Assembly (NCBI RefSeq): GCF_001758195.1
Contig: NZ_MASR01000001.1
Coordinates: 2,046,001-2,110,000, forward strand
Direction of reading: 5' to 3'
DNA: 64,000 nucleotides
From: Pseudohongiella acticola
GTDB lineage: Bacteria; Pseudomonadota; Gammaproteobacteria; Pseudomonadales; Pseudohongiellaceae
Part shown: positions 9,676-19,515 of the stretch, piece by piece
Position numbering within the stretch: the first letter of the stretch is position 1
How the letters are laid out: each line of letters begins with the position of its first letter
Notes under the pieces: generated by a model
The model's input: the letters and a program-made list of their open reading frames with translations, nothing else
Database searches by the model: none
What the model was told of the DNA's origin: nothing
Program-made: the position numbers and the translations under genes

Positions 9676-10542
9676 ATGGTTGCCAGCATGACAGCTTTCT
9701 CACGACAGCAGGCAGAGTACGACTGGGGCACCCTGGTCTGGGAGATTCGCTCGGTCAATCACCGTTATCTTGAACCCGGCATTCGCATTCCGGACATGCT
9801 CAAACCGATCGAGCCGGCGGTGCGTGAAGCACTGCGAAAATCCATCAGCCGTGGCAAGGTCGATTGCCAGCTGCGCTTTCAGACACGTCACGCAGATAAT
9901 GATCAATCTGAACTGAACCTGGCACTGGTTGAACGTCTCACCTCGCTGAGTCAGCAGATCACTGCGCTGAGCGCCACCTCCGCGCCACTGAGTGCAGCCG
10001 ATATCCTGCGCTGGCCGGGCGCACTGGTGGAACATGAGGTTGATGTTGAGGCCATGCAGAAAGATGCCCTGGTGTTGCTGGGGGAAACGCTCAGTGATTT
10101 CGGCGCCGCGCGCCAGCGCGAAGGCGACGAACTGCGGCAGATGATTCAGCAGCGCTTGGATGCCATCCGGCTCATCGTGCAAAGCGTGCGCGAACGGCTG
10201 CCGGAGATTCTGAACAAGCAGCAGGAGAATGTCCGCGCCCGGCTGGCGACATTCCGGGTTGAACTCGACCCGGCAAGGCTGGAGCAGGAAGTGGTATTGC
10301 TGGCGCAAAAATCCGATGTTGACGAAGAGCTCGACCGCCTCACCACTCACCTGGGTGAAGTCGAACGCGTACTGGGCACCAACGAACCCATCGGTCGCCG
10401 ACTGGATTTTCTGATGCAGGAACTTAACCGCGAAGCCAACACGCTGTCGTCAAAATCGATTGTCGCCGAGACCACGCTGAATGCGGTGGAACTGAAGGTG
10501 CTGATCGAGCAGATGCGGGAGCAGGTGCAGAATATTGAATGA
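9676..10542 (+). CDS. yicC: YicC/YloC family endoribonuclease
   Basis: 288 residues, normal length. The N-terminus MVASMTAFSRQ and the RSVNHRYLEPGIRIP segment are hallmarks of the family, and the C-terminus (DFLMQELNREANTLSSKS) is equally conserved. E. coli YicC is reported to act as an endoribonuclease influencing small-RNA turnover; assignment of that activity here is by homology. In many gammaproteobacteria gmk follows directly, but here gmk is 33.7 kb away. A GGGGG run lies 8 to 12 bases before the ATG. Confidence 0.93.
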   Translation: MVASMTAFSRQQAEYDWGTLVWEIRSVNHRYLEPGIRIPDMLKPIEPAVREALRKSISRGKVDCQLRFQTRHADNDQSELNLALVERLTSLSQQITALSATSAPLSAADILRWPGALVEHEVDVEAMQKDALVLLGETLSDFGAARQREGDELRQMIQQRLDAIRLIVQSVRERLPEILNKQQENVRARLATFRVELDPARLEQEVVLLAQKSDVDEELDRLTTHLGEVERVLGTNEPIGRRLDFLMQELNREANTLSSKSIVAETTLNAVELKVLIEQMREQVQNIE

Positions 10543-10587
10543 ACTGATGCGGCTGCATTGCCACTATAGGTAGCAAGTCAACGTGCC

Positions 10588-11091
10588 CTACCGGCAGTCA
10601 TTGGTGTCCGGGTCAGCCAGCATGTCATCGACAGCCTCTTTGCGATAGATACGCTGTTGACCGTCGCTTAAGGTAATACGCAGTCGGTCAAGTTCAACGC
10701 AGACGATGCTGTGATTAAACCAGACATCGGGCCAGGTTCTGTTGATCTCCTGACCCGGTGGCAGCGCTGACTCTAATGGCACCTGCACTTCCCCGACATC
10801 GTCGATATCGGAGGTTTGCCGCCGGCCATAACGATCATAGGGAATAAACACCAGCTCCAGTTGTTGATAGGTGTCGCTGCCGGTATTGATCACGGTAAGC
10901 TGCTGGCTGACACCGCCGACGCTGCTGGGCGGCGATGCCTGCACCTTTGTCACTTGCAGGGGCTGGGACTGGATCTGGGCTTGAGACAGAGACGGTGGCG
11001 GAGAAATGTTCTGCGTGCTGGCCACACACGCTGACAACACTAGGGCCAGTAGCAGGATAAGCAGGGAATGAGTGCGCAAGCGTTGTGTCAT
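10588..11091 (-). CDS. hypothetical lipoprotein
   Basis: 167 residues from the ATG at 11091. The first ~22 residues form a lipoprotein signal with positive residues, a leucine-rich core and lipobox LSAC, so the mature protein is lipid-anchored in the envelope. After a Ser/Gln/Pro-rich linker comes a predicted beta-rich domain (QQLTVINTGSDTYQQLELVF) like small immunoglobulin-type folds; its C-terminal part has two further cysteines that could form a disulphide. I do not recognise the family; the layout is reminiscent of YcfL-type (DUF1425) lipoproteins. It is convergent with yicC and downstream of the SEC-C gene on the same strand. Confidence 0.7.
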   Translation of the reverse strand: MTQRLRTHSLLILLLALVLSACVASTQNISPPPSLSQAQIQSQPLQVTKVQASPPSSVGGVSQQLTVINTGSDTYQQLELVFIPYDRYGRRQTSDIDDVGEVQVPLESALPPGQEINRTWPDVWFNHSIVCVELDRLRITLSDGQQRIYRKEAVDDMLADPDTNDCR

Positions 11092-11113
11092 GTCGGGTAC
11101 CTGTCGGCAGGGC

Positions 11114-11488
11114 TCAGGCGCTGAGATAAAACCAGCGGCCGCCTTCGCGGACAAAGCTGGATTTTTCGTGGTGAACATCCGGTTTGCCATCGGCATCAAG
11201 AAAGCTGGCACGGAACTCAACCATGCCCTGATTCCCGCGTTGCTGGCTGTCCACTATCTGCAACCCAGTCCATAGCGTGTCTGCCCGACCCAGATCCTGC
11301 GCGCTGACAGCAGGTGCCGTGCGCGGATGCCAGGTCTGCAATAGATAATCACCGTGGCCGCCGAGGGCGAATGCAGAATAGCGTGAGCGCATCAACTGTT
11401 TGACAGTGCGGGGATTGGACCGGCCTTCCAGATACGGTGCGCAGCAGACAGCAAAAATTTTGCCGCTGCTGCAGGGACATGGTTTCAC
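11114..11488 (-). CDS. YchJ family SEC-C motif protein
   Basis: 124 residues. It begins with the zinc-binding SEC-C motif CPCSSGKIFAVCC, followed by SRYSAFALGGHGDYLLQTWHP, which marks the YchJ/UPF0225 family. The C-terminal part (MVEFRASFLDADG, then HEKSSFVREGGRWFY) has an NTF2-like fold in known structures. Function in the cell is not established. It is the middle gene of a leftward trio, with 22-26 base gaps on either side, suggesting co-transcription with the two lipoprotein genes. Confidence 0.9.
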   Translation of the reverse strand: MKPCPCSSGKIFAVCCAPYLEGRSNPRTVKQLMRSRYSAFALGGHGDYLLQTWHPRTAPAVSAQDLGRADTLWTGLQIVDSQQRGNQGMVEFRASFLDADGKPDVHHEKSSFVREGGRWFYLSA

Positions 11489-11514
11489 GTGCAGTTTCCT
11501 GTTGTCCGTTGACC

Positions 11515-12150
11515 TTACATGCCGGAAATGAAGCGTTCGGATTCGGCAATGGCCAATTGCATGGCTTCCACCAGCTCATCAACATCGGCATTGATGACAT
11601 CCAGTTCGCCACGAATTGACGCGACGGCGCGCGAGTTCAGGTTGTGGCGCAGATAAAGCACATTGTCACGCAGGTTATCCAGAACCGGGTCCAGACTTTC
11701 TTCCGCCCGGTGCATGGCTGTAATCAATCGCGCATAACGTTCCCGGGTCTCACGTAGCTGTTGCTCGCTGTCGCGACGCAGGCTCTGGTTGGTGTACAGG
11801 TCCAGCTCGTCATCCCATTCATCAAACAGGTCGTCGGCAACCGTTTCCACGGCCTGGATGCGATCGCGGATACGGTCGGCGGCTGCTTCGCTGCGCTCGA
11901 ATTCACTGTCCAGCCGATTGTAGACTGTTTCCAGCTCACCGCCGTCAAAATCGACCACACTGCGGAACTGTTCCAGAGCGTTAACAAACTGCTCCTGTCC
12001 ATCTTCCTGTGCGTCCTGGGCTTCCTCGACCCGGTCCACCAGAATGTCGCGTTTTTCAATACCGAATCGTTCCATGGCACCGTAATAGGCGCTCTGACAT
12101 GCCGGTAAAGTCAACACCAGCAAACACAGTATAACGTGGCGTAAAGTCAT
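11515..12150 (-). CDS. DUF2959 family lipoprotein
   Basis: 211 residues. A short signal ends in lipobox LPAC at residues 15-18. The YYGAMERFGIEKRDILVDRV segment is the signature of DUF2959. The rest is predicted almost entirely helical and acidic, with long coiled-coil character (for example RERYARLITAMHRAEESLD), so it is probably a rod-like periplasmic protein anchored to a membrane. Function is unknown. First gene of the leftward trio ending at 10588. Confidence 0.88.
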   Translation of the reverse strand: MTLRHVILCLLVLTLPACQSAYYGAMERFGIEKRDILVDRVEEAQDAQEDGQEQFVNALEQFRSVVDFDGGELETVYNRLDSEFERSEAAADRIRDRIQAVETVADDLFDEWDDELDLYTNQSLRRDSEQQLRETRERYARLITAMHRAEESLDPVLDNLRDNVLYLRHNLNSRAVASIRGELDVINADVDELVEAMQLAIAESERFISGM

Positions 12151-12295
12151 GATTAGTCCCTGTCCTGAGTCGGGCTGATCGCGCTGCTTACGCGGTCGCC
12201 GTCAGTATCACCAAATTGAGTATTGGAGGCCAGTTTAGCATTGTCTGGCATCTGATGCTGCGGAGGCTGAATGCAAGGCCATTGTTTACAATGCA

Positions 12296-12952
12296 CTAGC
12301 GAGTTTGCCGAAACGTAATATTCACGCGTGCACGACCGGTGACAGCGTGTTTTCCTTCGTGCAGCGGCGCTACCCCGTGGAAGCGCAACCTGTCCTCGCC
12401 ACCCCAGACCACCGCGTCGCCGTGGCGCAGCATGATGCGCTGGGTTTTGCCGGTGCGCTGCCAGCCACCCCAGATAAATGTCGCCGGCAACCCCAATGAG
12501 AATGACACAATGGGCGCAGTCAGGTTGCTTTCGTCTTTGTCCTGATGCAGACCCATGCGCGCGCCTGGCACATAATGATTGATCAGGCAGACGCTGGGCG
12601 CAAAGCCCTGATAACCACTGTCAGCAGCGGCCTGTTGTGCCAGCGCCAGCAGGCGCACCGGCATGGCTGGCCAGGGCTGTGTGGTCAGCGGATCGATCGC
12701 CTGATAACGGTAACCGGCACGGTCAGACACCCAACCCTCCGAGCCACAGTTGGTCATCGCCACTGACATACGTTTGCCACCCGGGGTGACCAGATGTCGA
12801 TACGGCGACTGCGCGACTACCTGAGCAATGTCGCCCATCACCTGGTCGACGTGTGCCACCAGAAACCCGTGTATCCAGCTGGCGCCCGAGCTCAGTGGTT
12901 CCAGCCAGACGTCATCCGGGTCATTGATATCAAACAGATCCTGCGTGGCCAT
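12296..12952 (-). CDS. alkB: DNA oxidative demethylase AlkB
   Basis: 218 residues, close to the 216 of E. coli AlkB. This Fe(II)/2-oxoglutarate dioxygenase removes 1-methyladenine and 3-methylcytosine lesions. The iron ligands appear as HQD at 136-138 and His192 (RFHGVAPL), and the 2-oxoglutarate arginines sit in the ending RARVNITFRQ, all at the spacing of the E. coli enzyme. The start at ATG 12952 gives the family N-terminus (MATQDLFD); a GTG at 13018 is also in frame. It is divergent from the sensor kinase gene, with 98 bases between. No Ada-type regulator is nearby. Confidence 0.94.
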   Translation of the reverse strand: MATQDLFDINDPDDVWLEPLSSGASWIHGFLVAHVDQVMGDIAQVVAQSPYRHLVTPGGKRMSVAMTNCGSEGWVSDRAGYRYQAIDPLTTQPWPAMPVRLLALAQQAAADSGYQGFAPSVCLINHYVPGARMGLHQDKDESNLTAPIVSFSLGLPATFIWGGWQRTGKTQRIMLRHGDAVVWGGEDRLRFHGVAPLHEGKHAVTGRARVNITFRQTR

Positions 12953-13050
12953 CCTGTACGTACCAGCCGATTTATTGCTGAATTGCTGTAGTATAGAAGT
13001 GGGTAACAAAGATTGCACTCACCAGGGGACAAGTCAGGGGATGTGCCAGG

Positions 13051-14838
13051 ATGACCAGAGATTCGTTGCTACAGATGCTACGCCTACTGTTGTTACTGCC
13101 GGAGAATCGCGACGCCGGTCTGCTGCAATGGCGCATCAGCATTCTGCGCAGTATTCAATTGGCTACACTGACGCTGGGCGCGCTGACCATGATTGCGCAC
13201 ACCCAGTTCCCGATTCCGGACCAGACCCTGATACTGGTAGCCGATGCTTTGGCCTTAGTGTGCCTGGCAGCTCTTACGTTTGCGCCACAATTGAGCCACC
13301 AGATCCGGGCCTGGCTGTTCCTGTTTCTGATCTATTTTTTCTGGTTCTGGATGTTCAGCCAGGTTGATGTTGTCAGCATCATTTACCTGCTAAGTGTGCC
13401 CGTGTTCGCCGCCATGCTGGTAAGTCTGCGGGCAGGCATCATTATGCTGACGCTGGCGTGCATTGGCCTGTTTGTTATGGGTCTGACTTACTCTCCTGAC
13501 ATTGTCATCGGAGCTGCGGAAGCAATGTCGCCGCTGCAGACCTGGTCCATGATGGTAGTCAATTTTGCTTTCTGCGCCAGCCTTCTCACCCTGGCCTGCG
13601 GGGTATTGATCAATCGTCTGGAGCTGGCGCTGGCCTTGCGCCGGCAGGCAGAGGAGCGGTCCCGGGAATTGACACAACACATGCAGCAAATGGAGAAACT
13701 GCAGGCGGTAGGCACACTGGCCAGTGGCGTCGCCCATGATTTTAATAACATCCTGACCATTATCATGTCGCTGACCGAAGCGGTAAAAGACCAGCACCCT
13801 GCCCCCGCGGCGACAAAACAACTGGATCAGGTTCTGCTGGCCAGCGAGCGCGGACGGGATATTGTGCGCCAGATGCTGATGTTCAGTCGTCAGTCGTTAT
13901 CCGGACGCGAGTTGATCGACCTGAACAACGTGCTCACACAGATGGAACCTTTGCTACGGGCACAACTGCCTGCCGGCGCCCGGCTTCAGGTGTGCATCGA
14001 AGACGCATCAACACCCTGCTGGATAAATGCCAACGCCTCCGAGATTCAACAGGTGCTGATGAACCTGACCAGCAACGCTGTGCTTGCACTGACGCCGGAT
14101 CGGCAGGCAGCAGCCGACGCACAAATCACGATCTCGGTTGCCGCACTCAATCCGGACGACGCTCTGTTGACAAAATTGTCGCTGGACAGCAATAAAAGTT
14201 ATGCCAGCGTCACCGTACACGACAATGGCGTTGGCATTCCACCGGCTGTCATCAGCCGTCTGTTTGAACCCTTCTTTACCACCCGCGAGCCCGGCGAAGG
14301 CACCGGTCTGGGGCTCGCCAGCAGTCATGGTATTATCAGCGCGCTGGGGGGCGGCATCAACGTGACCTCGGAAGTGGGCATCGGCAGCGACTTTCGCTTT
14401 GTATTGCCACTGGCAGCACCAACCGATGTTGTCACTGAAACCGATGCGGCGTCACCAACAACAACGTCACCGCGGCCCATCGACCAGCTGCCGATCCTGC
14501 TGGTTGACGACGAGCCACTGATTCTGGGCACTGCGCGTGCCATTCTGGAACACATGGGTTATCCGGTGACCGCTGTGAGCAGTGCCGCCGATGCTCGTGC
14601 GGCGCTGGCAGAACAGGAATTTGCACTTGTCATTACCGACTTTTCCATGCCGGGAGAAAATGGTGTGTCGCTGATCCGTCATGCGCGAGCGCTGCAACCC
14701 GACATTCCGGTAATACTGGTCAGCGGCCTGGGTCAGATTGATGAACTTGATGACGACACGGCCGCCAACCGACTGGTCATGTTACCCAAACCCTACAAGA
14801 AACAGGATTTGCTCAACGCCATCGAGCGTTTGTTGTAG
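13051..14838 (+). CDS. membrane hybrid sensor histidine kinase / response regulator
   Basis: 595 residues. About six hydrophobic segments fill residues 30-190, with no obvious periplasmic or PAS sensor domain. A short coiled coil (195-218) leads to the HisKA box with phospho-accepting His229 in GVAHDFNN. The HATPase domain follows, with NLTSNA, DNGVGIP and TGLGLA boxes. A C-terminal receiver domain begins near 485 (ILLVDDEPL) with phosphorylation site Asp530 and a KP switch near 581. The AHDFNNIL H-box is typical of kinases acting through phosphorelay. No DNA-binding response regulator is adjacent, so its partner is unknown. It sits just upstream of the lipid-transport operon (55 bases) and may share its transcript. 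Confidence 0.93.
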   Translation: MTRDSLLQMLRLLLLLPENRDAGLLQWRISILRSIQLATLTLGALTMIAHTQFPIPDQTLILVADALALVCLAALTFAPQLSHQIRAWLFLFLIYFFWFWMFSQVDVVSIIYLLSVPVFAAMLVSLRAGIIMLTLACIGLFVMGLTYSPDIVIGAAEAMSPLQTWSMMVVNFAFCASLLTLACGVLINRLELALALRRQAEERSRELTQHMQQMEKLQAVGTLASGVAHDFNNILTIIMSLTEAVKDQHPAPAATKQLDQVLLASERGRDIVRQMLMFSRQSLSGRELIDLNNVLTQMEPLLRAQLPAGARLQVCIEDASTPCWINANASEIQQVLMNLTSNAVLALTPDRQAAADAQITISVAALNPDDALLTKLSLDSNKSYASVTVHDNGVGIPPAVISRLFEPFFTTREPGEGTGLGLASSHGIISALGGGINVTSEVGIGSDFRFVLPLAAPTDVVTETDAASPTTTSPRPIDQLPILLVDDEPLILGTARAILEHMGYPVTAVSSAADARAALAEQEFALVITDFSMPGENGVSLIRHARALQPDIPVILVSGLGQIDELDDDTAANRLVMLPKPYKKQDLLNAIERLL

Positions 14839-14892
14839 ACTCGAAGCCAGACAGAATTCCTTTGCCGCATTGTTGGAGCCACGATTTCTGAA

Positions 14893-16005
14893 ATGAATCA
14901 TACGCTGTTATTACAACCGGGGCCCGAACCCTGCCTGCAACTGGGCGGCGACTGGACCCTGAAACATTACCGGCAATTGCGCTCGCAGCACATCGACTCG
15001 CCCGACCGGGTGCAACGTATTGATGCGCAGGCATTGACGGCATTGGATACGGCTGGCGCGACGGTGTTGCTGCAGTTGCTGGGGGCGGAGCGTCTGCGAG
15101 CATTGGTGCCACATACCTCCGGACTGTCTGCGGAGCGTCAGGCCCTGCTGTTGGCCGTTGCTGACGCGATGGCGGAGCAGCGCGAGCAGCCGCCTCAACG
15201 AGGTTTCCGCTTTGGCGACGGCCTGGCAGCACTGGGTCAGCAGGTGCTCAGTGGCTGGCAGCAACTGATAGCGTTTCTGAATTTTCTTGGTCTGACTCTG
15301 GTGACACTGATTGCATTGTTGCCGCGTCCATGGCGCTGGCGCATGACCGCGCTGGTGGCACAGATGCACCAGGCCGGCCTGAACGCAGTCCCCATCGTGG
15401 CGGTACTTAATTTTCTGGTCGGTGCCGTGGTTGCGTTTCTGGGTGCCACCGTGCTGACTGAATTTGGCGCCACCATCTACACGGTGGATCTGGTCGCGTA
15501 TGCCTTCATGCGGGAACTGGGTGTGTTGCTGGCCGCCATTCTGCTGGCCGGCCGCACAGCCAGCGCCTTCACCGCACAGATTGGCTCAATGAAGGTCAAT
15601 GAAGAACTGGATGCCTTAAAAGTACATGGCATGAGCGCCATTGAGATGCTGGTGCTGCCGCGGCTGCTGGCATTGCTGATTACCTTGCCGATGCTGGCGT
15701 TTGTGGCCATTCTGTCGGGTATTGCCGGCGGCGCAGTGGTCTCGGTATTGACGCTGGACATCAGCCTGACCCGCTACATTGGCATTGTTCAGGAAGTGCC
15801 GGTGAAACATCTGTTGCTGGGTCTGAGCAAGGCACCGTTCTTTGCCGTGTTGATAGCATTGATTGGTTGCCTGGAAGGTTTCAAGGTCGCCGGCAGTGCG
15901 CAATCGCTGGGCGAGCGCACCACTTCGGCTGTGGTGCAATCGATCTTTGTGGTGATTCTGGTCAATGCCATCGCGGCGCTCTTTTTTATGGAGATGGGCT
16001 GGTGA
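14893..16005 (+). CDS. MlaE-family ABC transporter permease with N-terminal STAS-like domain
   Basis: 370 residues. Residues ~1-100 resemble a STAS domain (GGDWTLKHYRQL, then LTALDTAGATVLLQLL), normally a separate protein MlaB. Residues ~115-370 are the MlaE permease with about six membrane segments and the conserved LGVLLAAILLAGRTASAFTA, GSMKVNEELDAL and GCLEGFKV blocks. It should form the inner-membrane channel of a lipid transporter with the ATPase and MCE proteins encoded next. Its stop overlaps the GTG start of the ATPase by 4 bases. Such fused STAS-permeases occur in other proteobacteria. Confidence 0.93.
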   Translation: MNHTLLLQPGPEPCLQLGGDWTLKHYRQLRSQHIDSPDRVQRIDAQALTALDTAGATVLLQLLGAERLRALVPHTSGLSAERQALLLAVADAMAEQREQPPQRGFRFGDGLAALGQQVLSGWQQLIAFLNFLGLTLVTLIALLPRPWRWRMTALVAQMHQAGLNAVPIVAVLNFLVGAVVAFLGATVLTEFGATIYTVDLVAYAFMRELGVLLAAILLAGRTASAFTAQIGSMKVNEELDALKVHGMSAIEMLVLPRLLALLITLPMLAFVAILSGIAGGAVVSVLTLDISLTRYIGIVQEVPVKHLLLGLSKAPFFAVLIALIGCLEGFKVAGSAQSLGERTTSAVVQSIFVVILVNAIAALFFMEMGW

Positions 16006-16805
16006 CCTCGACGGAAGCGATAATCAAAGTACGCGGTTTACGCAATCAATTTGGCAACAATGTGGTGCACCAGGACCTTGACCTGGATGTCTGCCGCGGC
16101 GAAATTCTGGGTGTTGTGGGTGGCTCTGGCACCGGCAAGTCGGTTCTGCTGCGATCAATTGTGGGACTCATGACGCCTGCGGCTGGTGAAATCAATCTGT
16201 TCGGGAAAAATCTGCTGGCCTTGCCGTCCGCCGAGCGCGCCGCGCTGGAACAGCGTGTGGGTGTATTGTTTCAGCAGGGCGCCCTGTTTTCTTCACTAAC
16301 GGTGCTGGAGAATATTTCACTACCATTGATTGAACATGCCGGATTGACGCGTACGGAAGCAGGGGAAATCGCGCGTGTCAAAATTGCCCTGACCGGACTG
16401 TCGGCGCATGCTGCCGACCTGTATCCGTCAGACCTGTCCGGCGGCATGATCAAGCGTGCATCTCTGGCCCGGGCGCTGGCACTGGACCCGGACATCCTGT
16501 TTCTGGACGAACCCACCGCCGGCCTTGATCCGATTGGTGCCGCAGCCTTCGATCAGCTGTTGATGACCTTGCGCGATGCCTTTAATTTGACCGTTTTTCT
16601 GGTCACACATGATCTTGATACCCTGTACACTGCCTGTGACCGGATCGCCGTTCTGTCACAGAAGAAAGTGCTGGTGGCAGATCGCCTTGAGGTGGTCGCC
16701 AACCTCAATGATCCATGGATCCAGGACTATTTTCAGGGCCCACGAGGCCGATCGGCGTTCCAGGCCGTTGAACGAACCGGCGCTTCGCCGACGCATCACC
16801 AATAG
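16002..16805 (+). CDS. MlaF-type ABC transporter ATP-binding protein
   Basis: 267 residues from GTG 16002, overlapping the permease stop; frames upstream of this GTG read into the permease gene and are not part of the protein. Walker A is GGSGTGKSV, the Q-loop lies in VLFQQGALFSSLTV, the signature is LSGGMIKRASLARAL and Walker B is ILFLDEPTAGLDP, with the H-loop histidine in VTHDLD. The LFQQGALFSSLTV stretch is typical of Mla/Ttg2A ATPases rather than import systems. It powers phospholipid movement between membranes together with the neighbouring permease and MCE protein. Confidence 0.95.
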   Translation: MTSTEAIIKVRGLRNQFGNNVVHQDLDLDVCRGEILGVVGGSGTGKSVLLRSIVGLMTPAAGEINLFGKNLLALPSAERAALEQRVGVLFQQGALFSSLTVLENISLPLIEHAGLTRTEAGEIARVKIALTGLSAHAADLYPSDLSGGMIKRASLARALALDPDILFLDEPTAGLDPIGAAAFDQLLMTLRDAFNLTVFLVTHDLDTLYTACDRIAVLSQKKVLVADRLEVVANLNDPWIQDYFQGPRGRSAFQAVERTGASPTHHQ

Positions 16806-16855
16806 CACAGAATCAGGCGTATTTTATTTAACAGGCGATTTTTGGAGGCAAGTCT

Positions 16856-17773
16856 ATGGAGACCCGGGCGCACCACATCCTGATCGGTCTGTTTACGCTG
16901 ATCGCAGGCGCTGCCATCCTGCTGTTTGTGTTATGGATGACCCGCTTCGGCGATGAACGCAATTACCAGACCTATGACATTGTTTTCCGTGAGGCCGTCA
17001 GCGGTCTGAGTGTCGGCAACGCGGTGCAGTACAATGGCATCGGTGTCGGCGAGGTTGAATCACTGACTCTGGACCCCGATGATCCGCGACAGGTCTGGGC
17101 GCGCGTGCGGGTGGCCGGTTCGACACCCATCAAGACCGATACCCAGGCCCGCCTGACGCTGCTTAACATCACCGGGGCCTCCGGTATAGAACTGAGCGAA
17201 GGTACTCCGGAAAGCCCGTTGCTGACTGCTGTCTCCGGCGGTGTGCCGGTGATCACCGCTGAACCTTCGTCGTTCGCCAGACTGCGGGGCGACAGCGAAG
17301 AATTGCTGGTCAGTGTCACCACGCTGCTCGACAGTGCCAACCGGCTCCTGTCGGAAGAAAATGCTGCCTACATCACCCGGGTACTGGATAACCTGGATAC
17401 GGTAACCACGGCCTTGGCGCAGGAACAGGACACCCTGCGTGAAGGTCTGCAGAGCATGATCACCGCCGGTCAGGATGTCAGCCAGTTGATTGCCCGCTTT
17501 GACCAGCATACGTCGGACTACGCCGAACCACTGCTGGCAAGCGCGGCGCAGACCATGAACAACATTGAGCAATTGACCTTGCGCCTGGATGCATTGGTGA
17601 ATGACAACTCGCAGGCGCTGACCACTGGCATGCAGAGTCTGACCGAGCTGGACCCCGCGATGCGCGAGTTGCGCGACACCATGAACAGTTTCAGTAACAT
17701 CGTCAGTCGTCTGGAAGCTGACCCCGCCGGCTTTGTGCTGGGCGGTGACAATATCAGGGAGTTTACACCATGA
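16856..17773 (+). CDS. MCE/MlaD-domain lipid-binding protein
   Basis: 305 residues. One N-terminal membrane helix (about 9-28) anchors the protein; the MCE domain follows at ~38-115 with VSGLSVGNAVQYNGIGVGEV and ARLTLLNITGASGIELS. The remaining ~190 residues are predicted helical coiled coil, longer than in E. coli MlaD (183 residues in total) and closer to the Pqi/Mce1 type that builds a tunnel across the periplasm. GGAGG lies close upstream of the ATG. The last four bases overlap the start of the lipoprotein gene (ATGA). Confidence 0.94.
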   Translation: METRAHHILIGLFTLIAGAAILLFVLWMTRFGDERNYQTYDIVFREAVSGLSVGNAVQYNGIGVGEVESLTLDPDDPRQVWARVRVAGSTPIKTDTQARLTLLNITGASGIELSEGTPESPLLTAVSGGVPVITAEPSSFARLRGDSEELLVSVTTLLDSANRLLSEENAAYITRVLDNLDTVTTALAQEQDTLREGLQSMITAGQDVSQLIARFDQHTSDYAEPLLASAAQTMNNIEQLTLRLDALVNDNSQALTTGMQSLTELDPAMRELRDTMNSFSNIVSRLEADPAGFVLGGDNIREFTP

Positions 17774-18396
17774 TCAAACGCCTGTTGCTGGCTCTGGCTG
17801 TCGTCACACTGAGTGCCTGTCAGATTCTGCCTGAACGCCCTGTGGTGGCGCTGTATCAACTGCCACCTTCTACTATCACGGCTGCCACTGACGGCCAGGG
17901 CGATGCGGTACGCAGCCTGCGCCTGGACCGACCCGGCACCAGCGATGCCCTCAATGGCAACCGATTGTTGGTGCTGGCGTCGGATAACAGTTTTGAAGCC
18001 TACCCCAACGCACGCTGGTCAGCACCGGTGCCAACGCTGTGGCGCGACTGGCTGTTGGATGCCTTCTGGCGTGATGGCCGCATTGACCAGCTCAGTGTCG
18101 TCAGCGATGGCCTGCAGGCCCAGTTTGAACTGGGCGGCACGTTGCGCGCCCTGCACAGTGAATATGACAACGGTGTGCTGCAGGCCTCGATCCGTTACGA
18201 CGCACTGTTGATAGACACCCGCAGCCGGGAAATTGTGGCCAGCCAGCGTTTCCAGACACGTGAACCCATTGCCGACAATTCGGCACAGGCCGCCGTGCGC
18301 GCGCTGGGTATTGCGGCTGACGCCATGGCCGCTGAGCTTATTGACTGGACACTGCGCGAAACCCGGTCCACTGTTGACACCCGCACGCAACAGTAG
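17770..18396 (+). CDS. PqiC-like ABC-transport auxiliary lipoprotein
   Basis: 208 residues. A signal peptide ends in lipobox LSAC near residue 17. The following ALYQLPPST segment and the later blocks (RLLVLASDNSFEAYPNARW, then PTLWRDWLLDAFWRDGR) belong to the ABC-type transport auxiliary lipoprotein family that includes PqiC. It is likely anchored in the outer membrane and completes the permease-ATPase-MCE operon by linking it to the outer membrane. Its overlap with the MCE gene supports translational coupling. Confidence 0.9.
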   Translation: MIKRLLLALAVVTLSACQILPERPVVALYQLPPSTITAATDGQGDAVRSLRLDRPGTSDALNGNRLLVLASDNSFEAYPNARWSAPVPTLWRDWLLDAFWRDGRIDQLSVVSDGLQAQFELGGTLRALHSEYDNGVLQASIRYDALLIDTRSREIVASQRFQTREPIADNSAQAAVRALGIAADAMAAELIDWTLRETRSTVDTRTQQ

Positions 18397-18471
18397 CCAG
18401 AATCCGGGCTGGCACCGTGCTGCGCAGAGTCGCCAAAGCGGTTTATCAATGACCCCAGACAGGAGAAACCC

Positions 18472-19497
18472 ATGGCACTCACCACAGGCATTAACGGATT
18501 CGGCCGTATTGGCAGGCTGGCCCTGCGCGCGGCCTGGGATCGTCACATCCTGAAAATTACCTGTATCAATGACCCGGCGGGTGATGCCGAAACACTGGCT
18601 CATCTGTTGAATTTTGATTCTCTGCATGGCCGCTGGCACCATGAAGCGCGTGCAGAACACAACGAGGACGGCGATTTTATTGTCATCGAAGATCAGCGTA
18701 TCCGGGTCACCCAGAATACTGCCATCGCCGACACCGACTGGTCCGGTTGTGAGCTGGTTATCGAAGCGTCGGGCAAAATGAAAACCACAAAGCTGCTGCA
18801 GGCCTATCTGGACCAGGGTGTGAAGCGCGTGGTGGTCACCGCACCAGTCAAGGAAGACGGCGTGCTGAATGTTGTTCTGGGCGTGAACGATAAAGACTAC
18901 GACCCGGCGCTTCACCGCATCGTGACAGCAGCATCCTGCACTACCAACTGCCTGGCGCCGGTCGTCAAGGTGATTCATGAAGCCCTGGGGATCAAACACG
19001 GCTCCATCACCACGATTCACTCGGTGACCAACACCCAGACCATTCTTGATGCGCCACACAAAGACCTGCGTCGCTCGCGTGCCTGCGGTTCCAGCCTGAT
19101 ACCAACCACCACCGGGTCGGCAACCGCCATCACTCATATCTTTCCTGAGCTTAAAGGCAAGCTGAACGGGCATGCCGTGCGCGTACCACTGTCTAACGCC
19201 TCCCTGACCGACTGCGTGTTTGAGGTAGCAACGCCCACCACCGCTGAGGCGGTCAATGCATTGTTCAAGACAGCAGCCAGCGGTGAGCTGAAAAATATTC
19301 TTGGCTACGAAGAACGACCGCTGGTGTCGATTGATTATCAGACCGATCCTCGCTCCAGCATCATTGATGCGCTGTCGACCATGGTCGTCAACGATACGCA
19401 GGTTAAAGTCTATGCCTGGTATGACAACGAATGGGGTTACGCCAACCGTACCGCTGAACTGGCGGAACACATTGGCCACATTGACCAGTCGGCCTGA
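18472..19497 (+). CDS. ArsJ-associated glyceraldehyde-3-phosphate dehydrogenase
   Basis: 341 residues. With arsenate in place of phosphate this enzyme makes 1-arseno-3-phosphoglycerate, the substrate exported by ArsJ. The NAD-binding start [14 protein letters not shown], catalytic Cys156 in [17 protein letters not shown] and the C-terminal [11 protein letters not shown] are intact. The early [15 protein letters not shown] segment and the direct pairing with arsJ 18 bases downstream mark it as the arsenic-associated clade rather than the glycolytic gene. An AGGAG precedes the ATG. No arsR or arsC is in the window, so regulation is not evident. Confidence 0.93.
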   Translation: MALTTGINGFGRIGRLALRAAWDRHILKITCINDPAGDAETLAHLLNFDSLHGRWHHEARAEHNEDGDFIVIEDQRIRVTQNTAIADTDWSGCELVIEASGKMKTTKLLQAYLDQGVKRVVVTAPVKEDGVLNVVLGVNDKDYDPALHRIVTAASCTTNCLAPVVKVIHEALGIKHGSITTIHSVTNTQTILDAPHKDLRRSRACGSSLIPTTTGSATAITHIFPELKGKLNGHAVRVPLSNASLTDCVFEVATPTTAEAVNALFKTAASGELKNILGYEERPLVSIDYQTDPRSSIIDALSTMVVNDTQVKVYAWYDNEWGYANRTAELAEHIGHIDQSA

Positions 19498-19515
19498 CGC
19501 CCGGAGATTGAAGAC

